From: Christensenella massiliensis
GTDB lineage: Bacteria; Bacillota; Clostridia; Christensenellales; Christensenellaceae
Length of the DNA: 64,000 bases
Assembly (NCBI GenBank): GCA_900155415.1
Contig: LT700187.1
Coordinates: 2,170,001 to 2,234,000 of the forward strand
Direction: 5' to 3'
Both the position numbers and the translations under genes were made by a program. Position 1 is the first letter of the stretch. The number at the start of each line of letters is the position of its first letter. Of the stretch, positions 45,207 to 53,947 are shown piece by piece. The notes beneath the pieces are model-generated. The model made no database searches, had not been told where the DNA came from, and saw only the letters and a program-made list of their open reading frames with translations.

Positions 45207-46529
45207 ATGGCATTTGAGGGGATCGCGGAAAAACTTCAAAACGTATTTAAAAAGCTAACGTCCCGCGGGAAGCTCTCGGAGAGCGATATTAAGGCCGCTA
45301 TGCGCGAGGTCAAGCTCGTCCTGTTGGAAGCCGACGTTAACTTTCTGGTGGTGAAAAAGTTTATCAAGGAGCTTTCTGCGAAAGCGGTTGGAGCCGAGAT
45401 ATTGGAAAGCCTGACTCCGGGACAGCAAGTCATCAAGCTCGTGCGCGATGAATTGACGGAGCTGTTGGGCGGAAAGCAGTCTGAAATCAAGCTGGCCGGT
45501 TCGCCGCCCACCGTCGTATTGATGATGGGGCTTCAGGGTGCGGGAAAAACGACCTTTTGCGCAAAGCTTGCGGGATATTACAAAAAAAAGGGAAAAAAGC
45601 CTCTGCTTGTAGCGTGCGATATTTATCGGCCCGCGGCCATCAAACAGCTTCATGTAGTCGGGGAGCAGGTTGACGTCGACGTATTCGATATGGGACAGGA
45701 TAACGCATCGAATATCTATCGGGAAGCAGCTAAATATGCCATGAAGCTGGGATGCGATATGATCATTGTCGATACCGCAGGACGCCTGCATATTGATGAC
45801 GAAATGATGGCGGAGCTGAAAGAGCTGAAAAAAACGTCGAATCCGACAGAGACTTTGCTCGTTCTCGACGCTATGACAGGACAGGATGCTGTAAACGCGG
45901 CCACCGCCTTTAACGACAATATCGGTATCGATGGGGTGATCCTGACGAAGATAGACGGAGATACGCGCGGCGGTGCGGCAATGTCTGTTCGCGCAGTGAC
46001 CGGAAAACCAATCAAATTTGTAGGCGTAGGAGAAAAGCTCACTGACATCGAGCCTTTTCATCCAGATCGTATGGCTTCCCGTATTCTCGGGATGGGAGAC
46101 GTCATGTCTCTGATCGAAAAGGCGGAAGCGTCCTTTGAAGAAAAAAAAGCGGTTGAGCTGCAAAAAAAGATTGCAAAAGATCAGTTGACACTGGAAGATT
46201 TTCTCGACCAGATGGAGCAGCTGCAGGATATGGGTTCTGTAAGTGATATATTGGCGATGATGCCCGGCGGAAATAAATTAAAGGGCCTGACCGTAGATGA
46301 AAAGCAGCTTGAACGCACAAAGGCGATCGTGCGTTCCATGACGCGGGAAGAGCGTCTCAATCCGCAAATCGTAAACGCGTCGCGCCGGCGCAGGATAAGC
46401 GCGGGCAGCGGTACGACAGTGCAGGACGTCAACCGGCTGCTGAATCAGTTTGAGCAAATGAAGAAAATGCTCAAGCAGTTTTCGGGAAAGGGCGGAAAAC
46501 GGCGCGGAATGATGAAGTTTCCCTTTTGA
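45207..46529 (+). CDS. ffh: Signal recognition particle protein Ffh
   Basis: GTPase that binds signal peptides and SRP RNA. The 440-residue protein has an N domain, a G domain with GLQGAGKTTFCAKL (about 107-120), DIYRPAAIKQL, DTAGRLHID and TKIDGDTRGG, and a Met-rich M domain ending in QMKKMLKQF with the RNA-binding SRRRRISAGSGTT motif (about 393-405). AAGGAG lies before the ATG. It forms an operon with ylxM and leads into rpsP. Confidence 0.97.
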   Translation: MAFEGIAEKLQNVFKKLTSRGKLSESDIKAAMREVKLVLLEADVNFLVVKKFIKELSAKAVGAEILESLTPGQQVIKLVRDELTELLGGKQSEIKLAGSPPTVVLMMGLQGAGKTTFCAKLAGYYKKKGKKPLLVACDIYRPAAIKQLHVVGEQVDVDVFDMGQDNASNIYREAAKYAMKLGCDMIIVDTAGRLHIDDEMMAELKELKKTSNPTETLLVLDAMTGQDAVNAATAFNDNIGIDGVILTKIDGDTRGGAAMSVRAVTGKPIKFVGVGEKLTDIEPFHPDRMASRILGMGDVMSLIEKAEASFEEKKAVELQKKIAKDQLTLEDFLDQMEQLQDMGSVSDILAMMPGGNKLKGLTVDEKQLERTKAIVRSMTREERLNPQIVNASRRRRISAGSGTTVQDVNRLLNQFEQMKKMLKQFSGKGGKRRGMMKFPF

Positions 46530-46600
46530 TGCAATGCTTTAAACCGCACGACGCGGTAAATTATATTTCAACAAGGAAAATATTTTGGAGGTAATATGTC

Positions 46601-46840
46601 ATGTCAGTAAAAATCAGATTGAAAAGAATGGGTTCTAAGAAACGGCCTTTTTACCGGATGATCGTAGCAGATGAACGTGCTCCGCGCGATGGCCGCTATA
46701 TTGAAGAATTAGGGTATTATAACCCGCTCACAAAAGACCTGAAGCTGGACAATGAAAAAGCACAGGGATGGATCAGCAATGGGGCGCAGCCTACGGATAC
46801 CGCGCGTGCTTTGCTGAAAAAGAGCGGTGCAATCAACTAA
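46601..46840 (+). CDS. rpsP: Ribosomal protein S16
   Basis: The 79-residue small-subunit protein starts [19 protein letters not shown], the family signature. A strong TTGGAGG precedes the ATG at a favourable distance. It is followed by khpA, rimM, trmD and rplS, the classical trmD operon of Firmicutes. Confidence 0.98.
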   Translation: MSVKIRLKRMGSKKRPFYRMIVADERAPRDGRYIEELGYYNPLTKDLKLDNEKAQGWISNGAQPTDTARALLKKSGAIN

Positions 46841-46854
46841 GAAGGTAGAATGCA

Positions 46855-47082
46855 ATGCGTGAATTAGTGGAATATATCGCCAGAAATCTGGTGGATGACC
46901 CAGAGGCTGTGCGCGTAAACGAACGCGAGGAAGAAAACGCTTTTATTCTTGAGCTTACTGTGGCGCCTGACGACATGGGGAAGGTGATCGGTAAGCAGGG
47001 GCGTATCGCAAAGGCGATTCGGACGGTCGTAAAAGCCGCGACGACGAAATCTCCGAAAAAATATATTGTCGAGATTATATGA
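46855..47082 (+). CDS. khpA: KH-domain RNA-binding protein KhpA
   Basis: The 75-residue protein has one KH domain with the motif VIGKQGRIAKAIRTVVKA (about 43-60). KhpA pairs with KhpB (Jag) and binds RNA to influence cell division and elongation. It lies 14 bp after rpsP, and its stop overlaps the rimM start (ATGA). Confidence 0.95.
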   Translation: MRELVEYIARNLVDDPEAVRVNEREEENAFILELTVAPDDMGKVIGKQGRIAKAIRTVVKAATTKSPKKYIVEII

Positions 47083-47600
47083 CGACGGAATATTTTGAGC
47101 TTGGCCGCATCTTAAGGCCGCAGGGAATCAAGGGAGAGGTAAAATTCGACGCGTTCACCGACGATTTGTCCAGATTTGATACGCTTGATTTTGCATATTT
47201 TAAAAATGAGGATTATGAGCGTATCAATATCGAAAGTGCACGTATCGACGGCAAATATGCGTATTTGAAGCTGGAAGGGATCGATACACGCAATGAGGCT
47301 GAGAACCTGCGCGGATGTTTTCTGTATATCGATAGGGCGCATGCCGCAAAGCTTCCGGAAGGCGCATGCTATATTCAGGATCTCATTGGCTGTACGGTGA
47401 ATGACACAAATGGAGCGATCATCGGTACGCTGAAGGATATTCTTCAAAATGGTGCTGCCGATGTATATGTCGTCAAAACAGCCAAAGGGAACTGTATGTT
47501 TCCGGCAGTCAGGCATGTTGTTTTGGAACGGGATATTAAAAGCGGTACGATAACTGTCGACGCTCAAAGGCTTGACGAGGTTGCCATACATGATTTTTAA
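47079..47600 (+). CDS. rimM: Ribosome maturation factor RimM
   Basis: 16S rRNA processing factor that binds S19. The 173-residue protein starts with the LGRILRPQGIKGEVKF signature and has a PRC-barrel in the second half (QDLIGCTV.. and the conserved DVYVVKT segment). Its end overlaps the trmD start by 11 bp. Confidence 0.95.
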   Translation: MTTEYFELGRILRPQGIKGEVKFDAFTDDLSRFDTLDFAYFKNEDYERINIESARIDGKYAYLKLEGIDTRNEAENLRGCFLYIDRAHAAKLPEGACYIQDLIGCTVNDTNGAIIGTLKDILQNGAADVYVVKTAKGNCMFPAVRHVVLERDIKSGTITVDAQRLDEVAIHDF

Positions 47601-48327
47601 TTGCCTCACGATCTTTCCTGAAATGTTTGCAGGATTTACGGGGACGAGTCTCTGCGAAAAGGCGATCCAAAAAGGCTTGATCGAAGTCAATCCTGTCAAT
47701 TTCCGGGATTATACGGAGGACAGGCATAATCGTGTGGATGCTTATCCTTTTGGGGGAGGCGCCGGAATGCTTCTCGCGCCTCAGCCCTTATTCAGTTGTT
47801 TTGAGGCTCTTGACAGGAAGTATGAGGGGAAAAAGACGCACAGCGTCTATATGAGTCCGGCGGGGCAAGTCCTGACGCAGCAAAAAGCCGCTGATCTTGC
47901 CGGGTATGAGGTGCTCAATGTTTTATGCGGCCATTATGAAGGGGTAGACCAACGCGTGTTGGATCATTTGATCGATGAGGAGATCTCGATCGGAGATTAT
48001 GTATTGACCGGCGGCGAATTACCGGCAATGGTGCTGATAGACTGCGTTATGCGGTATATTCCGGGGGTCCTTTCAAACGGAGATTCACTTGCAGAAGAAA
48101 GCTTTTCAGGCGGTTTGCTGGAATATCCGCAATATACGAGGCCCGCTTCTTTTCGGGGCATGGATGTTCCGGAAATCCTGCTTTCCGGTCATCATAAAAA
48201 TATTGCAGCATGGCAGCGGGAGCGAGCGCTTGCTAAAACGCTTGCATGCCGTCCGGAGCTTTTGGAGCAGGCAGAACTGACCGCGGAAGACAGGAAAATT
48301 TTAGAGCATCTAAAAAAACAGCCTTGA
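47590..48327 (+). CDS. trmD: tRNA (guanine37-N1)-methyltransferase
   Basis: Methylates G37 to prevent frameshifting. The 245-residue knot-fold enzyme shows IFPEMFAG (about 9-16), DYTEDRHNRVDAYPFGGGAG (about 40-59), LCGHYEGVDQRVLDH (about 111-125) and SIGDYVLTGGELPAMVL (about 136-152). ATG at 47590, inside the end of rimM, is chosen because the family begins at MxFxxLTIFPEMF; a longer in-frame start at 47572 would add six residues. Confidence 0.97.
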   Translation: MIFNCLTIFPEMFAGFTGTSLCEKAIQKGLIEVNPVNFRDYTEDRHNRVDAYPFGGGAGMLLAPQPLFSCFEALDRKYEGKKTHSVYMSPAGQVLTQQKAADLAGYEVLNVLCGHYEGVDQRVLDHLIDEEISIGDYVLTGGELPAMVLIDCVMRYIPGVLSNGDSLAEESFSGGLLEYPQYTRPASFRGMDVPEILLSGHHKNIAAWQRERALAKTLACRPELLEQAELTAEDRKILEHLKKQP

Positions 48328-48352
48328 TATTTTTATCTGGTTATGATAAACT
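48324..48352 (+). promoter_or_regulatory. Promoter of rplS
   Basis: TTGATA (48324-48329) overlapping the trmD stop, 17-bp spacer and TAAACT (48347-48352). The transcript would carry a leader of about 70 bases with a CCCG/CGGG hairpin (48383-48396), a possible autoregulatory r-protein leader. Confidence 0.5.
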
Positions 48353-48429
48353 TTTAATGTTTTGAATTAGGATGGTCCGCTGCCCGAATATGCGGGTATG
48401 AACGTCTGAAGGGGAAGGAGGAATTCAAA

Positions 48430-48771
48430 ATGAACGATATTATCAAAGCGGTGGAAGCAGAACAGCTGAAGACAGATTTGCCCAAGATGAAAGTGGGCGA
48501 TACAGTTCGTATCTATGTAAAGGTTGTTGAAGGTACGCGAGAAAGATTGCAGGCGTTTGAGGGATATTTAATCGCACAGAAAGGCGGCGGCCTCTCTGAG
48601 ACGATTACAGTGCGTCGTGTATCGTATGGTATCGGCGTGGAAAGAACGTTCCCGATCCATTCGCCTCGTGTAGACAAGATCGAAGTCGTCCGTCATGGTC
48701 GTGTGCGCAGAGCAAAATTGTTTTATCTGCGCGATCGTGTTGGTAAAGCAGCAAAGATCAAAGAATCTTAA
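48430..48771 (+). CDS. rplS: Ribosomal protein L19
   Basis: The 113-residue large-subunit protein shows [20 protein letters not shown] followed by QAFEGYLIA, the family hallmark, and the conserved [16 protein letters not shown]. It has an excellent GGAAGGAGG ribosome binding site and is followed by a strong terminator. Confidence 0.98.
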   Translation: MNDIIKAVEAEQLKTDLPKMKVGDTVRIYVKVVEGTRERLQAFEGYLIAQKGGGLSETITVRRVSYGIGVERTFPIHSPRVDKIEVVRHGRVRRAKLFYLRDRVGKAAKIKES

Positions 48772-48773
48772 GG

Positions 48774-48800
48774 CGGGGGGCGTAACGCCCCCTGTTTTTT
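48774..48800 (+). terminator. Terminator after rplS
   Basis: GGGGGCG (48776-48782) pairs with CGCCCCC (48786-48792) around TAA, followed by TGTTTTTT. Confidence 0.92.
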
Positions 48801-48849
48801 ATCTGTCTTTTTATGACCGACTGAAAAATTCCGGAAAGGAGCGGATAAA

Positions 48850-49692
48850 ATGGATATTCAATGGTATCCCGGGCATATGGCAAAAGCGCGCCGGCAGCTA
48901 AGAGAGAATTTGAAAACGGTGGATCTCGTCATCGAGGCGTTGGATGCGCGTGCGCCCGCAAGCTCCTTAAATCCCGATTTTGACGATCTTTTTTCTCATA
49001 AGACGCGTTTTTATATTTTAAATAAAGCAGATTTGGCTGACCCGAATATCACCGCTAACTGGTTGGATCATTTTAAAAGAAAGGAAATAGACGCCGTTTC
49101 CTTTTCCGCTGTCTCCGGAAATATACAGTTCCTGAAAAAACGCATACTCGACTGCGCCGCAGCGATCCTGAAACGCTATGAGGAACGTGGTATGCATAAG
49201 ACGCTGCGCTGTGCGATCGTCGGCATACCTAATGTTGGAAAATCAGCAATTTTAAATCGACTTTCAGGCGAAAAAAAGCTGAAAGAAGGAAACCGCCCGG
49301 GGGTAACAAAATCACTTCAATGGGCACGAATCGACGAACATCTCGAGATCATGGATACGCCGGGGCTCCTGTGGCCGAAATTTGAGAACGAACAAACAGG
49401 AGCCGTTGTTGCCCTTATCGGCAGTATCAAGCTTGATATTCTTGACGAGGAAGCCCTTGCCTTCTATTTGCTCGGCCGTTTGAAAAACACGGCCCCCGGG
49501 CTTTTGAAAGAACGGTATCATTTGGACGAGTTGGATAAAAATGATTTTGAGCTTTTAGAGGATATCTGCCGTAAGCGGGGATTTCTTTTGAGAGGCGGAG
49601 CGTATGATACAGAACGCGGGGCAAAAACGCTTTTGGATGAATTCAAAAATGGAAAATTGGGGCGTCTTTCGCTCGAAAAGCCGGAGCAGTAA
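48850..49692 (+). CDS. rbgA: Ribosome biogenesis GTPase RbgA (YlqF)
   Basis: GTPase needed for late 50S assembly. The 280-residue protein has the circularly permuted order of GTPase motifs: NKADLAD (about 58-64) first, then GIPNVGKSAILNRL (about 126-139) and DTPGLLWPK (about 173-181). The N-terminal IQWYPGHMAKARR is the family signature. GGAAAGGAG precedes the ATG. It is the first gene of an rbgA-rnhB-yraN cluster. Confidence 0.96.
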   Translation: MDIQWYPGHMAKARRQLRENLKTVDLVIEALDARAPASSLNPDFDDLFSHKTRFYILNKADLADPNITANWLDHFKRKEIDAVSFSAVSGNIQFLKKRILDCAAAILKRYEERGMHKTLRCAIVGIPNVGKSAILNRLSGEKKLKEGNRPGVTKSLQWARIDEHLEIMDTPGLLWPKFENEQTGAVVALIGSIKLDILDEEALAFYLLGRLKNTAPGLLKERYHLDELDKNDFELLEDICRKRGFLLRGGAYDTERGAKTLLDEFKNGKLGRLSLEKPEQ

Positions 49693-49693
49693 A

Positions 49694-50329
49694 ATGGGAA
49701 AACGAGAAGAGCTGTGGCAGCAAAAATTGCAGAGTATGACTGTTTATGAAAGGCCTTATTGGGAACGCGGAGAACTGGTCGCCGGAATTGACGAAGCGGG
49801 CCGCGGCCCGCTTGCCGGACCTGTTGTGGCGGCATGCGTCGTCATGGATCCGCGGGATTTGATTTTGGGAATAGACGATTCCAAAAAAATATCCGAAAAG
49901 CGCCGCGAAGCATTCTATGATATAATACTGGAAAAAGCGGTTGATTGTTCTGTATATATCGTGGATAATAAAGTGATAGACGAGATCAATATACTGAACG
50001 CAGCACGGCAGGCGTTTGAAAAAGCGCTTGCGGGCCTCAAGGTACAGCCGGCCCATATTTATACAGACGCTATGGATATCGATACGGATATCCCGTATAC
50101 GCCGCTCATAAAGGGAGATGCAAAGGTCTATACGATCGCGGCGGCTTCCATAGTTGCAAAAGTGACCCGGGATCGGATCATGCGGGAATATGACAAGAAG
50201 TATCCCGGTTATCTTTTTGCAAAGCATAAAGGATATGGAACAAAAGAACATTATGCCGCGATTCGTTCATATGGGATACTTGACATACACAGACGAACGT
50301 TTCTAAGGAAGTTTTTGCAGAATGACTGA
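49694..50329 (+). CDS. rnhB: Ribonuclease HII
   Basis: Cuts RNA in RNA-DNA hybrids. The 211-residue protein has GIDEAGRGPLAGPVVAACVV with the first two catalytic acids, DSKKISEKRRE, a third Asp in YTDAMD and SIVAKVTRDRIM. ATG at 49694 is preferred over earlier in-frame starts that lie within rbgA. It overlaps yraN by 8 bp. Confidence 0.96.
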   Translation: MGKREELWQQKLQSMTVYERPYWERGELVAGIDEAGRGPLAGPVVAACVVMDPRDLILGIDDSKKISEKRREAFYDIILEKAVDCSVYIVDNKVIDEINILNAARQAFEKALAGLKVQPAHIYTDAMDIDTDIPYTPLIKGDAKVYTIAAASIVAKVTRDRIMREYDKKYPGYLFAKHKGYGTKEHYAAIRSYGILDIHRRTFLRKFLQND

Positions 50330-50678
50330 TACATTGCGTCTTGGCAGGGCGGGGGAGGATGCCGTCTGTAAATATATAATAGACCGGGGAATGAAGCTGC
50401 TGGCGAGAAACTATCGTGCAGCAAAGGGCGAAATAGATTTGATTGCCTGCACGGGAGATACCGTTGTCTTTATAGAGGTAAAATCACGTTCCGGGCTGTC
50501 CTATGGAACGGCGGCTGAGGCAGTTGGGTTCCATAAGCAAAAAACAGTGATCCGTACTGCGCAGCATTTTATTGCGCAGCATGGTCTATATGAAAGCAAT
50601 ATACGTTTTGATGTAGCCGAAGTATATTTGGCACAGGAATGCCGCATCAATTATATTGAAAATGCATTCGGAATATAA
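50322..50678 (+). CDS. yraN: YraN (UPF0102) nuclease-like protein
   Basis: The 118-residue protein has the restriction-endonuclease-like fold motif: Gly-Glu in LGRAGEDAVCKYI, GEIDLIACTGDTVVFIEVKSR (Asp and Glu-x-Lys catalytic pattern, about 36-56), then a helix with HKQKTVIRTAQHFI. Its cellular role is not settled. It follows rnhB as in many bacteria. Confidence 0.92.
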   Translation: MTDTLRLGRAGEDAVCKYIIDRGMKLLARNYRAAKGEIDLIACTGDTVVFIEVKSRSGLSYGTAAEAVGFHKQKTVIRTAQHFIAQHGLYESNIRFDVAEVYLAQECRINYIENAFGI

Positions 50679-50696
50679 ACGATATGGTGGTATTTT

Positions 50697-53600
50697 ATGG
50701 AAGCTCAAAATGAACTGATCGTATGGTTTACCGTGATAGGCGTTATTTTTCTTTTTTTGATCGCCTATTTGTATTATGGAAAAAAGACGAGAAATCCTTT
50801 TGAAAGGCCGCTGCCGGCGGGAATGCTTTTTGCTATATTTGCCGCTGCAGCCGTTTTGATCAGACTTATACTCGCCTATTCGCTTCCGGGTTATGTAACG
50901 GATCTGGATTGCTTTAAAGCATGGGCTAATTATTCTTATACGGGTGGTCTGGAAAATTTTTATACCAGCGATTTTTTTGCAGACTATCCTCCCGTATATA
51001 TTTATGTACTATATTTCTTTGGCTTCCTGCAAAATGCTCTTTCTTTGAATCTCGGAGGTCCTGAGTTCGCCTTATTGATTCATATTCCGGCTATCTTCTG
51101 TGATATTCTGGCAGCCTATCTTGTTTATAAACTGGCGCGTACGAGATTTCGTCCGGAACTTGCGCTTCTATTGGGTGCCCTCATTTTATTCAACCCGGCA
51201 GCGATCTTTAATTCCAGTATATGGGGCCAGATCGATATTCTGATTACACTTGCCATTGTGCTCGTTATCTATCTGCTTGTCAAAAAGCGGCCTGTCCTTG
51301 CTTCTGCGGCATTTATGGCCGCCTTTCTTCTGAAGCCTCAGGCGATCATGATATTACCGCTCCTGCTGTTTGTTTTGATACGCAATATCATTATTTCCCG
51401 GGATAAGAAAAAAGAGATCGGAAAGCTGCTTGCTTCTCTTGGCGTTATGGCCGGCCTTTTTTTCCTGATCCCATTGCCGTTCGGAAACGGTCAGGAGCCT
51501 TTATGGCTTTTCAAACAAATGATAGAAACGATGGGGCAATACGATCAGGCTTCTCTCAACGCCTTTAACCTATTTGCGCTCCTTGGCCAAAATTTTGTTC
51601 CTGCGGATCAGGCTGTATTCTTAGGGCTTCCCGCTAATGTATGGGGCTCCATTATGATCGCGCTTGTATGCGCATATTCACTTTTTTTGTTCATCAAAAA
51701 TCAGAGCAGGGAATTTCTGTTTGCTCTTGCTGCATTTATCATAATGGGCGTATTTTTTCTCGGCCACGGGATGCACGACCGCTATTTGTTCCCGGTACCG
51801 TTCTTGCTGCTCTTCGCGTTTATTTTTATGAAAGACAGACGCCTCATATGGCCGGTCGTCCTCAACTTTATCGTACTTCTTCTGAATCAGAGCATTTCTC
51901 TCTATTATTATCAGGTTTTGATTCCCGAAGCATGGACCATCAGCGTATCGGCAGTATGCATGGCAGTTTTTGTCTATACAGCAATTATTATTACAAAGCT
52001 GGCAGTCAGCCCCGTACAGCAGAAAGCAGAGGATACCGATGTTTCCGCTATGGAAACGCTTGAGAAACCGCCTGCCCAAATACGTCTTGAAACCTTTCAA
52101 GAGAAAAAAACGCTCAATAAAAAGGACGGCTTGTTGATGCTGGCCATTTCTGCGATTTATGCTGTCGTAGCCTTTACGAATCTCGGTGCATTTCAGATTC
52201 CGGAAACATCCGCACTGCTTGAGGATGAGCCGATCGTAATAGAGCTTCCTGCAGAAGAACAAATTTCTACGATCGAATACTACGCGGGTTATGGGGAAGG
52301 GAATTTTATCTTTTCTTATTCGGACGACGGAAAAGCTTATACGCCTGTCGTTCTTGAGAAGGGTGAAACAAAGCTTTCGGAGATCGAACATAAATTTGCC
52401 AATATGTATAAATGGCAGATCTATACGGTAGATATTCAAGCGAAATATATTAAAATCGAACCGATCTCCGGCTCTCTGCCGGTTTTGGAGGCCGCTTTTA
52501 AAAACGAGCAGGGAGAATTGATCGTACCGGAGAAAGTTATTCCTTCCTCTGCGCAGGCACTTTTTGACGAACAGGCACTCGTTCCTGAAGAGTCTACCTA
52601 TATGACGGACTTCTATTTTGATGAAATTTACCACGTCCGGACGGCGTATGAAAATATTCATGGTATAGAGCCTTATGAAATTACACATCCTCCGCTTGGC
52701 AAGCTGATACTTGCCTGTGGTATCCAGCTGTTTGGGATGAATCCATTCGGCTGGCGCTTTATGGGGACATTGACCGGCGTTCTGATGCTTCCCGTCATGT
52801 ATATTTTTGCGAAAATGCTCTTCAAAAAGAGCAAATATGCAGCGATCGCGACAATTCTATTTGCTGCGGACTTTATGCATTTCGCGCAGACGAGGATCGG
52901 GACCATAGACAGCTATAGCATATTATGGATCATGCTGATGTACTTGTTTATGTACCGTTTTACGCAGAGCAATTTCAACTGCCAGAAAATATCGAAATCT
53001 CTCGTTCCTCTTGCACTATGCGGTCTGTTTTTCGGCATCGGCGCAGCAACAAAATGGTTATGCATTTATGCAGGCGCAGGTCTGGCGGTGATATTCTTTA
53101 TTACGCTGTATAAGCGCTACAAAGAATACCGGTTTGCACGTGAACAATTGCTTGCTCATGAGACAGGCAGGGCATCTGATTCCGGCGGCCTTTCTCTCTA
53201 CCGTTCCATCGTCAGAAAATATAAAATCAATGTTGCGCTTATCCTGTGCTGGTGCGTGCTGTTCTTCATCATCATTCCTGCGGTCATTTATGTCGCTTCC
53301 TATTATCCCTATACAGTTGTTATACAGGGAGAAGCATATCAATTTATCGTGCCCGGGAATCTTAAAGAGCATCACAGTATTATCGGAAACCAGTTTTATA
53401 TGCTCAATTATCACTCTACGCTCAATCCGGATCACGTTCATCCTTTCTCATCAATGTGGTATACATGGCCGTTGGATGTCCGTCCGGTACTGTTTTTTAA
53501 CGGACATAACGATGCGAACTATACGACCTCCACACTTTCTACTATGGGAAATCCGCTTCTTTGGTGGGCGGGGGTCGTTGCGTGCTTCTGGCTCATTATA

Positions 53601-53927
53601 GATTCCGCGCGCGGCAAGCACCGTAATTATGGCGTTATGTTTACCGCTATTGCCGCGCTTTCACAGTTTATGCCGTGGTGGTTCGTTACGCGCGAGGTCT
53701 TTATTTACCACTATTTTGCGACGGTACCGTTCCTGATCATTCTCGTCGTATACTGGCTGAAAAACATCGAAAGCGACTTTAAATACGGGAAATATTTTAT
53801 GTGGGAATTTGTGATTGCCTGCATCGCCATGTTCGCGCTCTTTTATCCGGTCATCACTGGCATTCCATTCAATACGGATTATATAACGAATCTCCGCTGG
53901 CTGCCGTCGTGGCCGTTTTATGGTTGA
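50697..53927 (+). CDS. Two-part GT-C membrane glycosyltransferase with PMT-like C-terminal half
   Basis: The 1076-residue polytopic membrane protein seems to join two lipid-phosphate-sugar-dependent glycosyltransferase modules. Residues 1-440 form about ten membrane helices with DLDCFKAWANYSY after the first loop and an FFADYPPVYIY stretch, as in GT87-like enzymes. A cytosolic linker (about 440-475) and one helix lead to an extracytoplasmic region of about 505-620 that reads like a discoidin-type beta domain. Residues 630-1076 resemble protein mannosyltransferases: DFYFDEIYHVRTAYE (Asp-Glu pair near 641), ITHPPLGKLIL, DFMHFAQTRIGTIDSYSILW, and a C-terminal four-helix part. Protein or cell-surface polymer O-glycosylation is likely; the acceptor is unknown. 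It stands alone between yraN and comM. Confidence 0.85.
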   Translation: MEAQNELIVWFTVIGVIFLFLIAYLYYGKKTRNPFERPLPAGMLFAIFAAAAVLIRLILAYSLPGYVTDLDCFKAWANYSYTGGLENFYTSDFFADYPPVYIYVLYFFGFLQNALSLNLGGPEFALLIHIPAIFCDILAAYLVYKLARTRFRPELALLLGALILFNPAAIFNSSIWGQIDILITLAIVLVIYLLVKKRPVLASAAFMAAFLLKPQAIMILPLLLFVLIRNIIISRDKKKEIGKLLASLGVMAGLFFLIPLPFGNGQEPLWLFKQMIETMGQYDQASLNAFNLFALLGQNFVPADQAVFLGLPANVWGSIMIALVCAYSLFLFIKNQSREFLFALAAFIIMGVFFLGHGMHDRYLFPVPFLLLFAFIFMKDRRLIWPVVLNFIVLLLNQSISLYYYQVLIPEAWTISVSAVCMAVFVYTAIIITKLAVSPVQQKAEDTDVSAMETLEKPPAQIRLETFQEKKTLNKKDGLLMLAISAIYAVVAFTNLGAFQIPETSALLEDEPIVIELPAEEQISTIEYYAGYGEGNFIFSYSDDGKAYTPVVLEKGETKLSEIEHKFANMYKWQIYTVDIQAKYIKIEPISGSLPVLEAAFKNEQGELIVPEKVIPSSAQALFDEQALVPEESTYMTDFYFDEIYHVRTAYENIHGIEPYEITHPPLGKLILACGIQLFGMNPFGWRFMGTLTGVLMLPVMYIFAKMLFKKSKYAAIATILFAADFMHFAQTRIGTIDSYSILWIMLMYLFMYRFTQSNFNCQKISKSLVPLALCGLFFGIGAATKWLCIYAGAGLAVIFFITLYKRYKEYRFAREQLLAHETGRASDSGGLSLYRSIVRKYKINVALILCWCVLFFIIIPAVIYVASYYPYTVVIQGEAYQFIVPGNLKEHHSIIGNQFYMLNYHSTLNPDHVHPFSSMWYTWPLDVRPVLFFNGHNDANYTTSTLSTMGNPLLWWAGVVACFWLIIDSARGKHRNYGVMFTAIAALSQFMPWWFVTREVFIYHYFATVPFLIILVVYWLKNIESDFKYGKYFMWEFVIACIAMFALFYPVITGIPFNTDYITNLRWLPSWPFYG

Positions 53928-53947
53928 GATAAGGAGGGGATGGGAAT

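Noticed and set aside
51678-52688. Long minus-strand frames inside core genes (also 45255-46163, 57190-58086, 60705-61673, 30309-30962)
   Set aside because: All are complementary to strongly supported genes; the composition is typical of antisense reading frames (many Arg, His, Cys), without starts or domains.
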